DNA of 64,000 bases, from positions 186,001-250,000 of the forward strand of contig NC_088299.1 of assembly GCF_032854445.1 (NCBI RefSeq). Reading direction: 5' to 3'. Below, piece by piece: positions 1-29,960 of this stretch; the first letter of the stretch is position 1; every line of letters starts with the position of its first letter. The DNA is from Liolophura sinensis. Taxonomy: Eukaryota; Mollusca; Polyplacophora; Chitonida; Chitonidae. The position numbers and the translations under genes are program-made. The notes under the pieces were generated by a model. The model was not told where the DNA came from, ran no database searches, and saw nothing but the letters and a program-made list of their open reading frames with translations.

Positions 1-2109
1 AATGCCCTTCATTTAATTCGCCAAACACGGAATAAAAACGCTAAAATTTGGTGATCAATCATCAGAAAATCTACTTCTCTATGTGTAGTGTAAACACCAA
101 CTGCCGGGATACAGAAAATCTCTCATTTTCGAAATTATTCCCTACCTGAAGAAGGAATAACTGCCTCAGTTTTATTTCGTGCGGTTGTCATGGTTGTGTT
201 GCCCCTCATGTTCACCTACACCTACACGTGTCAAACCAAGAAGGGATTTCCTCACTGTGAAAACGAGACGCACTCTCCTTGCAAAGGTTGTATTACGACA
301 CAGCAATGCTTCTGTCAGGAGAATTCTCAGGCGATTGCGCCAATTCTCAGCCAATGAAACATCGGCAAGTTGAGCAATGGAGGTAGTCAGTATTAGACCG
401 GATGTTGTCAGATCAGGGGAAAAAACAAGGGTCTAGGTACTGAACTACATTTTCACGGTCCACCTTTATGTACGAGTCAAATTTGGCCTACGATCGTGAT
501 GGTAGCTTCAGAAAATTACAATCTCCTTACAATTCCTTTGTGCAAGCTGGGCAATTTCAGTTAATTCATGATTTACGGTTTACACTCGATTGCAGCTACA
601 ATATCTTTGTCCAAGCGGGACCAGGAAGCCGCCAGGCCAGTTTACACCTTGTCTACAAGCCGCCGTGCTCGCATGAGGAGACTTCACTGCATGCCGTACC
701 TTGAATGAACGAATGAATGATTATGGCTTAACGCCACATCGGCAATGTTTCAGCCACATCGTGGCTGGAACAAGGTGAAAGCCGTACCTTGAAGCCCGTG
801 GCAGAGAAAACGTGTAGCCAGACGAAATTTAAACTGATATTTCCTTGAGTTACCAATCGCTGCTTCCATTCAATAAGTTTAAAGTGTTGGGCAACAGCCC
901 ACTATTCTCACTTCCACTCACAATTGCCCCGGCCCGACTGCATGGTTACTAGTGTCCCGCAACGACGTTACTTTCACACTATATGTTCCCCAGACATGTT
1001 TATGCTATGTTAGTTTGTAAACTGGACATAAAAAAGTGGATGTTCGATCACCACATTCTACCCTTTTTCTTCCGTTTTCGACGTTTTAAGTAATCGGAAT
1101 CTACTCAAACTATCTGTCTGCAGTTTGGAAGGCGCAGCGCTGGGGACCTACTTCAAGGATCTTATGCAACACCGTTATCTTTCATAATATTCGTTGTAAA
1201 ACTGTTCCACCTACAATAATTGTAGATTAAAGAAAACTAATACGAAGTATATGTCAGGTCAAAACCAATAAACATTGTTCACAAATATGTGCTGGATGCA
1301 TTTTTTTTAGAATTTTTCTTCCTAGTAAAATGCAATTTACGACAACCTTTTTTGAGAATATATCGGGACCTGTGACGTCACATGAGGTTTTTGCCACTTA
1401 ACATATAGACTGCCACATTTCTACATTAAAAATGCATATACATATATGTCCAATTATGAATACATCCGCCGAATGGACTTAGAAACGAGCTGTTTCAAGG
1501 AAAACATATCAATGTGACGTCACTGATACCGCCTGGTTCACAATAGATCATCGTTGAACCTGATCTTTTAAAACAGTTTTATTAGGTTGGAAAAATCCTT
1601 AAAAAAATACATTGCACTAATTTCTTGGACAGTTTTTATTGGTCTTTCACCTGATATATACTTCATCTTAGTGTTTTGCCTTTGAGACGTACCATGGTTT
1701 CTGGAAAAGCACACAGTGGGTGAGTGCTTTGCAAGGCTTTTCATTACACAATCCCGGCAGTGTTTCATGACATGACACCGCTTGGCGAGGGCTTCACATC
1801 CGACGTGACAGACAGACGGTCAAATATTAATGCGCAGCTGGTTTACATTGTATTTTAAAATTGAGTTTACAGACTGTGTCTAGGGAGTATTTTGTGCGAA
1901 AATAAAGACGTTAGCATTTCTTTTAAAACACTCACTGTGGGGAGTATGAGGAGTGGGGACGAAAATTGCAGTTTCTTTAATGTGTTGACTGAATAAAAGG
2001 AGAGGATAAAAAGTCGATGTTAAGACGACAGCAGTGGTCCACATGCAGTGATAATATATTTCGTCACATTTTTTTTTCAAATGTAGGACCTGTAAATCGG
2101 ATTGCTTAC
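1..2109. other. Probable TRPC intron 4, no exon recognised
   Basis: This is AT-rich sequence with short open frames only. Two TGTGACGTCAC (CRE-like) words lie at about 1373 and 1514. The next TRPC exon was looked for and not found. Confidence 0.5.
709..768 (+). repeat. Short dispersed repeat (GATTATGGCTTAACGCC)
   Basis: GAATGATTATGGCTTAACGC and GGCAAT.TTTCAGCCA recur in reverse orientation at 19432-19490. The (GAAT)n start looks like a tail, so this may be the 3' end of another retroposon. Confidence 0.6.
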
Positions 2110-20279
<18,170 letters not shown>

Positions 20280-21704
20280 CGTGATACTTGATTATAACTG
20301 ATGCTGTGTAATAAACTAGCACAATAAAACCGTCTCAGACAAATCTTCTACTCTTGTCAATGGTTTTGTGCTTGAAATACTTGTGGTAAAAACTTGAACA
20401 ATCTGGCTCACCACAAAAACAGCTAAACACCTTCGGATGTGTTTTCAGTACCTGATACACTTCACACACTGCACTACGTGGCTAGAGCCCGTCGAGGTAT
20501 TCTCTTTTGTTGCAATCCCACTTGCCTATATAGACACAGAAGTAGTCTATCAGCTGGAAATGAGTAAAGGCGTGGTTAGAAGATGGCTGGCGGGCAAGTG
20601 CAGGCAACCCAGTGAGAAACGCATAAGCTGGAAAACTAATGCCGTGAAGAGAGGGCTTTTTAAGTCCCCATTGCGGTAAAGTACACTTCACTGCAACCTC
20701 GGGCCACGGGATGTCTAGATAGACTTTCTCTGAAAACACCTCCCATGAGGTTAAAATAAACTCCGGCGATAATGTATGTATGTCGCTTTGCCAAGACTCG
20801 TTTACCAGAGTAACGTATACACAACTGTCTTAGTTGTACACATAATTCCCGATATATGACCGGTCACGTCTTTCAAAGGACGAAGATAACATCGCCTTGG
20901 ATGCATGTTTTATCCCCTGACTCTGTCGTTCAACTTTATCTCACGGTACACCCTGTTCTCAGCATCACCTCCTCGTATGTCTCAGTCGCCCATGGCGGGA
21001 GCGTTGGGTTAACTCTCAACCCTTCAGTGCCGTACACACGCATACCTTTAACTCATGCGAAGTCCTACCCACAGGTTTCTTAGCCGGATTTTTAACACGC
21101 CTCTATTTTCCACATTAGACATCAGGTATTTAACCTGACGATCTACTTGTGCCTTTGGTTTCAGGGTACGGAGGCCAACCTGCTGCAGGCCATATGGGAG
21201 ATCTGACAGCTTACGTAACGCGTCTGACATCGGGTTCTAGGGTTATATTACACGCCGTCTAAACGCATAGTTCCATAGTCATTCAACGTGCAAATAAAGC
21301 GATTCCATATATTAACCAAACACACTGGAAACAAAACCATCGTCTTCAGGCTACAACTCATAGCCTACATTACAGTTTCAGAGTATGTAATAAGTTTTAT
21401 GTAAACCATACTTTTAAGTACAGCATTCAGACAAGGGCGGGCATCACAGCTAAAGCCAAACTCTTTAATCTGTAACACATGTAGTGCACGTTTCCTCCTC
21501 CCATAGACCATTGTTGTGTAGGTGAGAATTTCAAGAGTATGATTTAAAAAAAAGACAACAATATATGAAATGTATACTTTCGTCAATAAAATATTCCACA
21601 CAATGTTTTAAAAGTAAACTTTGAGAAAATCAAAAGGGTCATCATGTTATGAGTTTTAACCAATCAGGCACGAGTTATTTCCTCTGACATCAGTATGCCG
21701 TTAA

Positions 21705-22280
21705 AGGAGAAGAAAACGTAAAAATGATGCCAAAATCAGATGAAAGAGCGCCAAAACTTATTTGCAAATACGGTCTTTAATATTTTTTCAGAATTTTGTT
21801 TTGAAGAGAAAAGGGTATTTGAAAGTATTTTTGTATTATGGGTATTTGGGACCAACTTTTGGTATTTATCATTGGTGCATAATAATGTTCTAAATAAGGA
21901 TGTGATGCTTGTATAATAAATTTATTTCAATGTAAATTTGTTGTTTATATCGAAACACATGCATTTAACCTAAATTATATGATAATATTTATGAACATAT
22001 TAAAAATATAAATATGATCCAAATTGAGGTTTAATACATTTGTTAGGTGAAAAGAACAAATTCTAGTGCAAAAATATTTATTAAACCAGTGTGACATTCT
22101 CATTTATGATATTATTAAACAAACACTATAAATACCACAAGGTAATCCCAAATACCCACATACAAAAATTATTTTCAAGTGTCTTTTTCTCCTTACGGAG
22201 AAATATTGAAGACCACATTTAGGAAAAACTTTTCGCACTCTTTCATCTGAACTTTATGTCATTTAATGTTTTCCTCACCC
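21705..22280. mobile_element. Fold-back (long inverted repeat) element between TTAA sites
   Basis: The left arm (about 21705-21975) and right arm (about 22010-22280) are imperfect reverse complements over some 260 bp. Shared blocks include CAGATGAAAGAG, GGTCTTTAATATTT against GGTCTTCAATATTT, and GGGTATTTGGGA. TTAA is present immediately outside both ends (21701-21704, 22281-22284), the target signature of piggyBac-type insertions. There is no coding capacity, so this is a non-autonomous MITE-like element. Confidence 0.75.
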
Positions 22281-23205
22281 TTAAACATATGTCTCCCGTG
22301 TAGGAGTGACGCGACATAATGTTTCCGTTTATTCTAACATGGCGCTTCTCATGGCCTCCATATTTGTACTGAGACCAAAACGATTTCCTCTCTCGCAGAC
22401 TTTATGACAGCAGGGATAGTACCAATTTTGAGATTGTAAATTATCCTTACTTGGACAGAAATATACTCAAGGGCCCGGCACATGGGGTGAGCAGATCTCG
22501 CCTGTGTGTTGTGTGACGATTTCAATCAAAGTCTTTTATGGTTATTCCATCAAACGCTTTCACTTTAAGTTTCTTAAGTTTTACAAGTATAACTCTCTTG
22601 AAAGTAAATATGGACAGAGCGTCCAGAAGCTCTAGCTCCCTGCTTCATCATTGTGTCTAATTCCGCTTAACTCGGGGCTAGGAGCCGTATCTTCTAAATT
22701 AGATCGCTATGCTAGATACATGAACAGTTGCAATCAAATCGACAACTTACATTCTAGCATGGTACACGATTAGACTACCGATTTCACTCATTGGCCTAGA
22801 ATGCCAATGTCTTTCTGACATCTAACAGGCTGTTGACTGCTTCTGTTTGCATGATTCCGTTCTAATTTCGTATTTTATGTACTTTCTTATGTCTTTGGTA
22901 GTTTTGTTAAACGTAGATTTGGGATACAACCTTGCGATTATTCACGTGGAACGTACATCTCGGTTGACGATTGGCATACGAATGTATGTTTCGACGCATA
23001 GATTCATACGAATTCAAAATTAAAATTTGATTCACAAAATCAGAAAAAAACTGACTCTGGCCCTTTAGGTCTGTGACCCCCTTTCTTCAGAAATAACAAA
23101 GGTTTCATTATTTGTTGTCTATTCTTTTAATTTGATTGTTGTTTACCATCATATTCAGAAATTTTCCACTTACACAACGGCAATAAGTTTTATATATTTA
23201 TTTAT

Positions 23206-23690
23206 GTCTTTATTTATTTGATTGGTGAATAACACAATTAAGAAGCTTTCCGATGGCAGTCAGTATGGTGAGTGGAAGAAAGCGGGGTGTTCGGGGGAAA
23301 CCATGCATTGATCTTTGGCAAGTTACCGCCGAACTTCCTCACGTGTGACGTAGAGATATGCACACCATTTTGTGGAAGGTTGCCACACAAGAGTCGTCGA
23401 CAGTTTATTGACATCAAGCCCCACAAGCAGTGAGAACGGGAGAATCCACAAATTTTTTATCCAACCCGCACCTCCTGTGTCAAAGTCATTGAAAGGCAAG
23501 CACCTTTAACTACGAGATTGGAATTATACAAGCCATATTATTGGACGACTAGTGGTTTTCAACGACCGCTTATCGTCATCAAGGGCACACGAACATTAAT
23601 AGAGTTGTGGAACAGAAGAAAGGGATTGAACCCGCCGTTCATGTGCCTCGTGATTAGAGTCTTGCGCCTTATAGCAGAAAGGCAAATCAA
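23206..23690 (-). mobile_element. Possible third tRNA-derived repeat
   Basis: On the minus strand a tRNA-like piece with B-box-like GGTTCAATCCC (about 23620-23633) and a second tRNA-like piece (about 23463-23510) are followed by sequence ending in a TTTATTTATTTGATTGGTG tail. That tail is the same 3' end as the main SINE, so the two families may share a LINE partner. Confidence 0.45.
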
Positions 23691-23702
23691 TACACAATCA
23701 CT

Positions 23703-23860
23703 TTCTCCCAGAATGGAATGAAGCGTAACGCCATCACGAGAAGGCTTGTGGCATCTGTCTTGTGGGAGCCATCAAGCAAAATTCTCCCAGAATGGAATGA
23801 AGTGTAACGCCATCACGAGAGGGCTTGTGGCATCTGTCTTGTGGGAGCCATCAAGCAAAA
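23703..23860. repeat. 79-bp tandem duplication
   Basis: Two adjacent copies start TTCTCCCAGAATGGAATGAA (23703 and 23782) with only about three differences. Confidence 0.92.
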
Positions 23861-24712
23861 ATTGACGGTGTGTATCCAGATTGCTACCCCAATCAAAAGC
23901 CTAGGAAGTAAATTGGACACAACCCCATTTCACTGTCTTATAGGTTGCCACCCTCATCCATAATCAGTGCAATTACATAGAAATATTCACACTTTTCTAG
24001 CCATTTCATTGGTCAACATGCCTCAATCGCGTGAGATATCTGGCTCTACATTACAGAATGTAACGTGATTCATAATCACCAAGACAAGACCAAGCACCAT
24101 TTGGTTTGAAAAAGTGTGAATATTTTCTATATTTTGACTCAAAGCAGGAGATAAAACAAAATATATGCATGGTACTTCTATGGAACGGAAGATAAAGGGT
24201 CCACAACTATTTCATTTTCGTATGAAACTTGAATTCACCACGCAGAGCTTGGACATGGGAAACATTTACGGTTCCATGAGTTGAGAAGTTAGTCTGTTTG
24301 AAATAAAAACTAAAAAGTAATGAACCCACAAAAAAAACAGAACAATCAATCAAGAAATAAATGGACATAAGCCCCAAAGCTTAATTTTTCAAAATGTAAT
24401 TTGCCCCGAGCATTTTCTTACCCTGGCAAGTGAGTCTCTTACATTATCGTCATTTACATGTTCTGTGTCTTGAAATATATATATATAGTTGATAGGCGCC
24501 TTCGCAACGTAGAATGATGCATATGCCAGTGGACAAGACGGCACTTCCGACATCGCCATCAGCTGATACGACTACTGAATGTATAGAAATACTCACGATG
24601 AGTTCCAATACTGTTACAAAGAGATAAAATAATATACTTTTGCAGTAGTGACGGATCGCTCTTTATCAAGATCGGAATGTAACAAGCTGTGCGTTATGAG
24701 CTCATCTGTCGA

Positions 24713-25055
24713 TCTGTCAATTATCACGTAACTGTCATGTAATTGTGTGATTGACTGGAAACAAATAAAAGTTACACGTCTGAATTTTACAGCATTAATT
24801 CCACTGAATTGTGTGATGAGAAGTTACACACAGTTTCAGAAATTACAATGAAGAAAATAACAGAAAAGAAGTAATTATTATTACGTTTCGTACATAATCA
24901 CATCAGCTAAATTAAAATATTAAAAATTAAAAATATTAAAAGTGTTGTTGTTGCAATTGGCACATGTAAACTCTTCTATCACTGATAGAGTCATTATTTT
25001 ACGCAGGTACACAACTGGAATTTATACAAGTACATTCACTAACTAGTCGCTAAAT
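24713..25055. repeat. Left direct repeat (candidate LTR)
   Basis: It shares several blocks in the same order with 25772-26035: CTGAATTTTACAGCATTAAT, AACAGAAAAGAAGTAATTAT and ACACAACTGGAATTTATACA. It carries about 50 extra bases near its left end. Confidence 0.65.
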
Positions 25056-25339
25056 TCCGCTTTACACACCATCTTTCGCACAACTCGACCTGGACAATAT
25101 GCGGAAAACGGACTAATTGATGGCCGTTACATTCCGGCCCTCTAATTGATGTTCTCACGGAACACAATTACCAAAACACATCATCTCAAGACACACAATT
25201 ATTTGTGATAACATTTATGACAAGACATTAACAGTTTTACTCAAAGGCATTGAACTTAGACTTGTCCATCAACTTTAAGAGCAAACAGGAGCTATTTCTG
25301 TTGTCATCACTGATAACCTATCCCAAATACCACGAGTTT

Positions 25340-25775
25340 CAAGATCACAAGATCATCTACTTATAGGTTCCTTTGAGCAATGTTCCATTTCTAACGTTCT
25401 TACAGAAGTGGTAGGTATTGTCTAACCCATCGATTCCAGAATGTGTCAGCAAGGTACTAGCGTCATTTCCTCTGCTTATAGTTGTCTTTCTTGTCGAATA
25501 CTTTAGGAGATAGATTTTCGCCATGCCGATCAACAAATGGTGAATGTTTGGAAAATTCGTGATTGGACGTCCATTTAGGGTGGCTTCTAATTCGCAGAAT
25601 AACGTCTGCAAACCTTCATCACTCATTTTGATCGCCTGCTCGTGCATCAGGGAATGAAGAACTTTCTTAACGGAGCGAATCATTCTCTCCCAAATTCCTC
25701 CGAAGAATGAGGCGGATAGTGGGTTAAATATCCACTGTATGCCGTACTGTCTTAAGTATGTTCTTCTCAATCTTT
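25340..25775 (-). pseudogene. BEL/Pao integrase C-terminal fragment
   Basis: The frame reads GIQWIFNPLSASFFGGIWER and then MSDEGLQTLFCELEATLNGR with PIT. This is the end of the integrase core, including the conserved catalytic-Glu neighbourhood, and it belongs to the BEL/Pao group. After this there is a deletion and frameshift. The downstream DUF5641-like part (ADTFWNRWVRQYLPLL) is readable in the next frame with several stops. Confidence 0.8.
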
Positions 25776-26035
25776 GATCTGTCCATTATCACCAATGCTG
25801 AATTTTACAGCATTAATTCCACTGAACTATGCACATTTTCAGAAATTACATTAAAGGAATTAACAGAAAAGAAGTAATTATTGTTAGGTAATCACATAGG
25901 CTAAATTAAAACAGCGGTGTTGTTGTTGCAACTAGCACATTTAATCTCTTCTAACACTGATACAGTCATTATTTTACGTTGGACACAACTGGAATTTATA
26001 CACGTACATTCAGTAACTAGTCGCTAACTAAACAT
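25772..26035. repeat. Right direct repeat (candidate LTR)
   Basis: This is the second copy of the repeat beside the BEL/Pao fragment. It starts GATCTGTCCATTATCAC directly after the integrase reading frame and ends near AACTAGTCGCTAA. Confidence 0.65.
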
Positions 26036-26852
26036 GCGTACATACCGCTTCATCTTTAACACAACTGGTTACAAGTCTCATGTACCGCTGTACTTTGCTT
26101 GTGTGAGGGATGTGGCAGGGACGTTCAGCCAAAATTATACCCCCCCTCTCCCCCGCCACCCCCTTTCCGTGTCCCGAAGCCTCAAGCGGCGGGGCGTTGC
26201 AGACAGGCACCATACTCCAGTGCCGAAGAGTTTGGAGGCTTGAAGGGTTTACCGAACAGTTAGAGTGCTGTGTAAAAATAGAACAATCCTCCCGTAGAGT
26301 ACAAATAGACGGCATAGGACTATTTGCGCAATTTTGTACATGGTGGTATATTATGAGCTTTCGACCACGACTGCTGCCATCATGAGATAAAAACACACAG
26401 TTTGGTTCACTTACCAGCTACATATAGACAAGGAAATTTAATTATGCAGTTCACAGCTTGGGCAGGTGAGCAGTTCAATATATACAAAACAGGTTTTACA
26501 TGCTGGAAACAATCACTATGCATGGACAAAGTGGTGTGGAACAAGTGAAATTGAACTGAAGTGGAATTGAACATACTTAAGACAGTAACAAAAAAAGAGA
26601 AATAATGAGAGGGCTTGTGTTCTTATACAGACATGGAATTAGGAGACAATTAAATATCAAACAAAAGGAGGGACATTGAGCTCACTTGCACATTCAGATC
26701 TGGGTTATGTTTAGCAATATGAGGGGATTATAAATAGTCAAGCTTAAGAGCGTTTTTGGAGCAGACATTGATGTCGAATGTCAGAGAATTTGGGTTGTGA
26801 TTTTGATAGTAACAATGGTCAGCCACAGCTGAACTCTTGTTGTTTTTGTGTT

Positions 26853-27024
26853 AAATATTTATTTATTTGTTTATTTTATTTATTGGTGATTGGTGTTTTA
26901 CGCCGTACTCAAGAATATTTCACTTAGACGACGGCGTCCAGCATTATGGTGGGAGGAAACCGGACAGAGCCCAGGGAAAACCAACGACCATCCGCAGGTT
27001 GCTGACAGACCTTCCTACTTACGG
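26853..27024 (-). mobile_element. SINE, head-truncated
   Basis: The tail and body end at CTTCCTACTTACGG. It lies just outside the Polinton left repeat. Confidence 0.85.
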
Positions 27025-27170
27025 TTGTGTAATATATGACGTTCGACAAACCTTTGACGTTTCGTGACGTTTCGTCAGTCCAATGTCCCTTTGCAATCAC
27101 ACACACTTAATTTTGTAAACAACATTACTACGTAATACATCGTCCTCTTGGTCTTTAAATTTGAAATATC

Positions 27171-27233
27171 TGCTTTTGCATTAATGTATGGCCAATACAC
27201 GAGTAATACCTCCACGTCTCCATCGAGAGATGC
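27171..27233 (+). repeat. Candidate left terminal inverted repeat of the Polinton remnant
   Basis: It begins TGCTTTTGCATT and contains CAATACACGAGTAAT. It matches the reverse complement of 31179-31234 at roughly nine bases in ten, apart from one 7-8-base gap. Confidence 0.6.
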
Positions 27234-28474
27234 ATGTCATACAATATGCATGTGTACCAGTATGGACACCATTTGTCATAGACATGTATTCGGTGTATAT
27301 TACAATGGGAGCCATTTGGTTCCTAGACGACATACATCTCAATAATGCCATCGTTGATCAACTTTACTTTTGGTGCACGTTCAAAATGCTATGTTATACA
27401 TTAGTCTCATCTGTTAAGCTCACTGTATGTATATAGAGGAAATTCACAAAATAATATATAGGAGAGGTTCACAAAAAGTGCATATTGTAAGGGTACCACC
27501 ATCGGAGAGTAAAGATGAGAAGCAACTGGCTTGTTTAACTCTCAGATAAACGATAGGCCTAACACAAGATCAAACGCAAAGACGCTTAAATAGGTTCAAT
27601 ACATATATATTTAACAAAATAGACAAAAAATGCAACTGACAATAATATACAAAACAATGCAAATAATTATAAGTAAATAAGTAGTTTATTCCCCAAATGC
27701 CCGTGAATGTGTAATTTCTTAGCGCTAACGCGTTGACAGTAGTGTCCGTGATGCCGAGCTGTTGATATATGTTTCCTCGGAAATATACACAAAGTCACAT
27801 TCAGGGGAAACTGGGATGAAATGTAACTAACGGCACAAAGAGACAATGGGCGATACAAGCTCCAAAATAACGTCTCCAAAAATAGTATGGGGCGAAACAC
27901 AGAAAATAGAGTACAAATGACGAATTTCGAATGGCGTGAAAGTAAATATCTCCAAACCCACAGTGAATGACAGTAAATGTGACTGCTCTCAAATGGACAT
28001 GAGTAAATAACTGCTCACAAGTGGACTTCAGTGAATGACTTTGCTCTTCACAACTCAGCCGCTCATATTTATAGACTAACGTAAAAGAAAATTCTGGATG
28101 GTTTAATCGTAAAGATGTTTACAACACCGACGCCTATTTCCAGAATATTCACCCAATGTACAATGACACTAAACTCATCAACACCAAAGCCTCGAGAACG
28201 TTGCACTGAATTACAGTATATTAGAGTAGCGTCCATGGGACGGCCTCGAGCTCGCTGTGTTAAGTAATACACGCATTGCTTCCCGCACACAGTTGTGTCC
28301 AGACTCTGTAGCCGCCGATCATTCCACGTCCAGTGGTGTGTTCCCCGGTTGAGCCAAGCGGTAATATCTATTAGCGTGGAGGGTGTCAGTTCGCAAGAAT
28401 CAAGAATCCCCCCCCCCCCCCCCCGAGACGGGGTGGATTCGGCCACACGTTAATGAAGACCGCCACCAAGTGTT
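27234..28474. other. Left interior of the Polinton remnant, nothing recognised
   Basis: This is AT-rich up to about 28080 and then more balanced, with a run of about 17 C at 28408-28424. No coding similarity was seen on either strand. Confidence 0.4.
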
Positions 28475-29475
28475 GCTCGGGGCGCAGTCACTTGCACGTT
28501 AACGGTTTCTGGCAGAGGTTTGGTAAATTGCATCTACAGGCGTAAATCGCCTCTCTGGACCAGGTTCAGTTGGTGATCGTCGTGGAGATTGGGTTTCAGG
28601 TGAGGAAAAACAACGTGTTGCCTTGGGCGAAAGTGGTGCGCAGGATGTTGTTCACCTTGTTGTGGAAGACTTTGCCTGTGCTGGCAAAGAGGTTCATGTA
28701 CGTACTGATGAAATTCTCGTTCTCAAAGTTGGGTGTCAGGCGCTTGGCAGGAATTTGACGCCCGCCGACATGCAAGGCGACGAAGTTTGTGTGGAAGAGC
28801 TGGAAATGGAAAAGGTTTATCGTAGCTCTCGTCAAAAGCCGCGTTGCTCACGCATCTCTTCACAAACGCGTCGATGAACTACCCAGAAACAGGTTCTGCT
28901 CGTTGATGAGGGTGTGGCCTTTCAACACGGAGAAATACTTGGTCAGCATGTAGCGGATGGGGTACTTGGCAGGAGCTTAGTCCAAGGCCTTGACTTTGCT
29001 CACAAAGGCAAACAGCTCCTCCAAGCGGGCCTTGTAGTCAGAGTTGTCCTCACCGGACATCAAGACAAACGCGTCCTTGGACGGGGTGAGTCGGAAGCGG
29101 ACGGTCACGTTTTTGAGTGGGTGACGGAGTTGCAGGAACATGTCGCAGTGAAGGCGCCCCAGCATGTCTACCGACCGACTTTTGGCGGTGAGCTGCAGAT
29201 GATGGTAAAACCCGCTGTTGCTCTCATCTAACTTGTCAAACGCCTCGGTAGCGTCCGCATACCACAAGGCAGAGGACAGCTGGGTGTTCTTGGCCTCCGC
29301 GCCGTAAGACAACAACGTCTCCAGATAGGCGTGGTACGGGTACATGTTGATAGAAACGGTGATGAGCCACACAGAATGTAGCCACAGGTTGGTCGGACGT
29401 ACGACGTAACGACCCTTTCGGATGCTGGTGTCGACAGCACGGTAACGTCCACAAATCAAAATCACTCCTCACCGA
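28475..29475 (-). pseudogene. Polinton major-capsid-like (F54H12.2-type) pseudogene
   Basis: The protein corresponds to the double-jelly-roll capsid-like family annotated as F54H12.2-like in many invertebrate genomes. The start (about 29472) is followed within some 15 codons by a frameshift. About 50 residues are then missing before the stretch with NLWLHS. The main frame (about 29440-28980) includes YPYHAYLETLLSYG, DMLGRLHCDMF and FVLMSGE. It is broken by a stop at 28977-28979 and two more near 28860-28880. The segment with FHTNFVALHVGG and STYMNLFASTGK follows in the same frame, and another frameshift near 28597 precedes the C-terminal strands. It cannot encode a working protein. Confidence 0.75.
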
Positions 29476-29479
29476 ATTA

Positions 29480-29960
29480 CATCCAGCTGTGCTGCAAGTT
29501 CAAGAGCAGTTGCATACCCGGCTGAAACCGAGCCCCAATTGTTTCCGAAAGCGTATGGTGTATTTCCCGTTGCACATCATCGAAAATAAACGTCAAATCA
29601 CCAGCATGAGACTTGAGCAAGACGATGTTCGTGTCATGTCAACAATCCTTTCACGGGCTTGGTGAGCGCGCTGGGCGAGGGGTAATATCCGGCAAGGTTA
29701 ACTTATACTTAGTGCGGTGCAGGTGGTACTTGGAGTCTATGATTTACCACACTTCGTCTTGCTGAACGTTGTACCAGGTGTGGGGGTACTGTATTTCTAC
29801 CAACCCAATTCCCAGTCACCACTCAAATGCATGGGCTGTGGGCGTTGCGTGGTGAGATGTGTCAAGGTATTGTTGGGGAAGTAGTGTAGCGATTTTGTTG
29901 AACACCTTTTGGTTTTATTGAACACCTTTTGCACAATGTACACGACTCTGTGATATTGGC
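29480..29960 (-). pseudogene. Polinton small-protein pseudogene (putative minor-capsid-like)
   Basis: Upstream of the capsid pseudogene and in the same orientation are fragments in two frames that belong to one protein. Around 29850 is an N-terminal part with YFPNNTLTH and SGDWELG; after a frameshift near 29797 follows a part with YPHTWYNV, then an in-frame TAA near 29750. Further frame changes precede a last open stretch ending at a stop about 29482. I associate this pattern with a conserved Polinton protein next to the capsid gene. The minor-capsid role is from general knowledge of gene order and is uncertain. Confidence 0.55.

Larger units (their letters stand above)
20280..24712. other. 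Upstream of TRPC: promoter side and transposon DNA
   Basis: The first few hundred bases should hold the TRPC 5' UTR and promoter, but no clear TATA box or initiator is visible. A 60-codon open frame on the minus strand (21048-21230) has no recognised similarity. The rest is the fold-back element, the 79-bp duplication and AT-rich DNA. Confidence 0.45.
24713..26035 (-). mobile_element. Truncated BEL/Pao LTR-retrotransposon remnant
   Basis: The remnant has an integrase fragment at about 25340-25775, and the sequences on each side (24713-25055 and 25772-26035) are similar direct repeats that look like degraded LTRs. The coding interior is reduced to some 700 bp, so nearly all of gag-pol is deleted. 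Element orientation is minus, from the coding strand. Confidence 0.7.

Noticed and set aside
172-373. Overlapping 60-64 codon frames at the left edge, checked as the next TRPC exon
   Set aside because: Neither strand shows the expected TRPC linker helix sequence or suitable splice sites.
1370-1525. Two TGTGACGTCAC words resembling CRE sites
   Set aside because: The motif is short, also occurs by chance at 11668, and is not near any start site. It was not annotated as regulatory.
26028-26396. 122-codon minus-strand open frame next to the BEL/Pao repeat
   Set aside because: It runs through a C/G-rich low-complexity stretch, has an overlapping plus-strand frame of similar length and shows no recognisable motif.
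28570-29231. Plus-strand open frames of 60-105 codons
   Set aside because: They are antisense shadows of the minus-strand capsid pseudogene.
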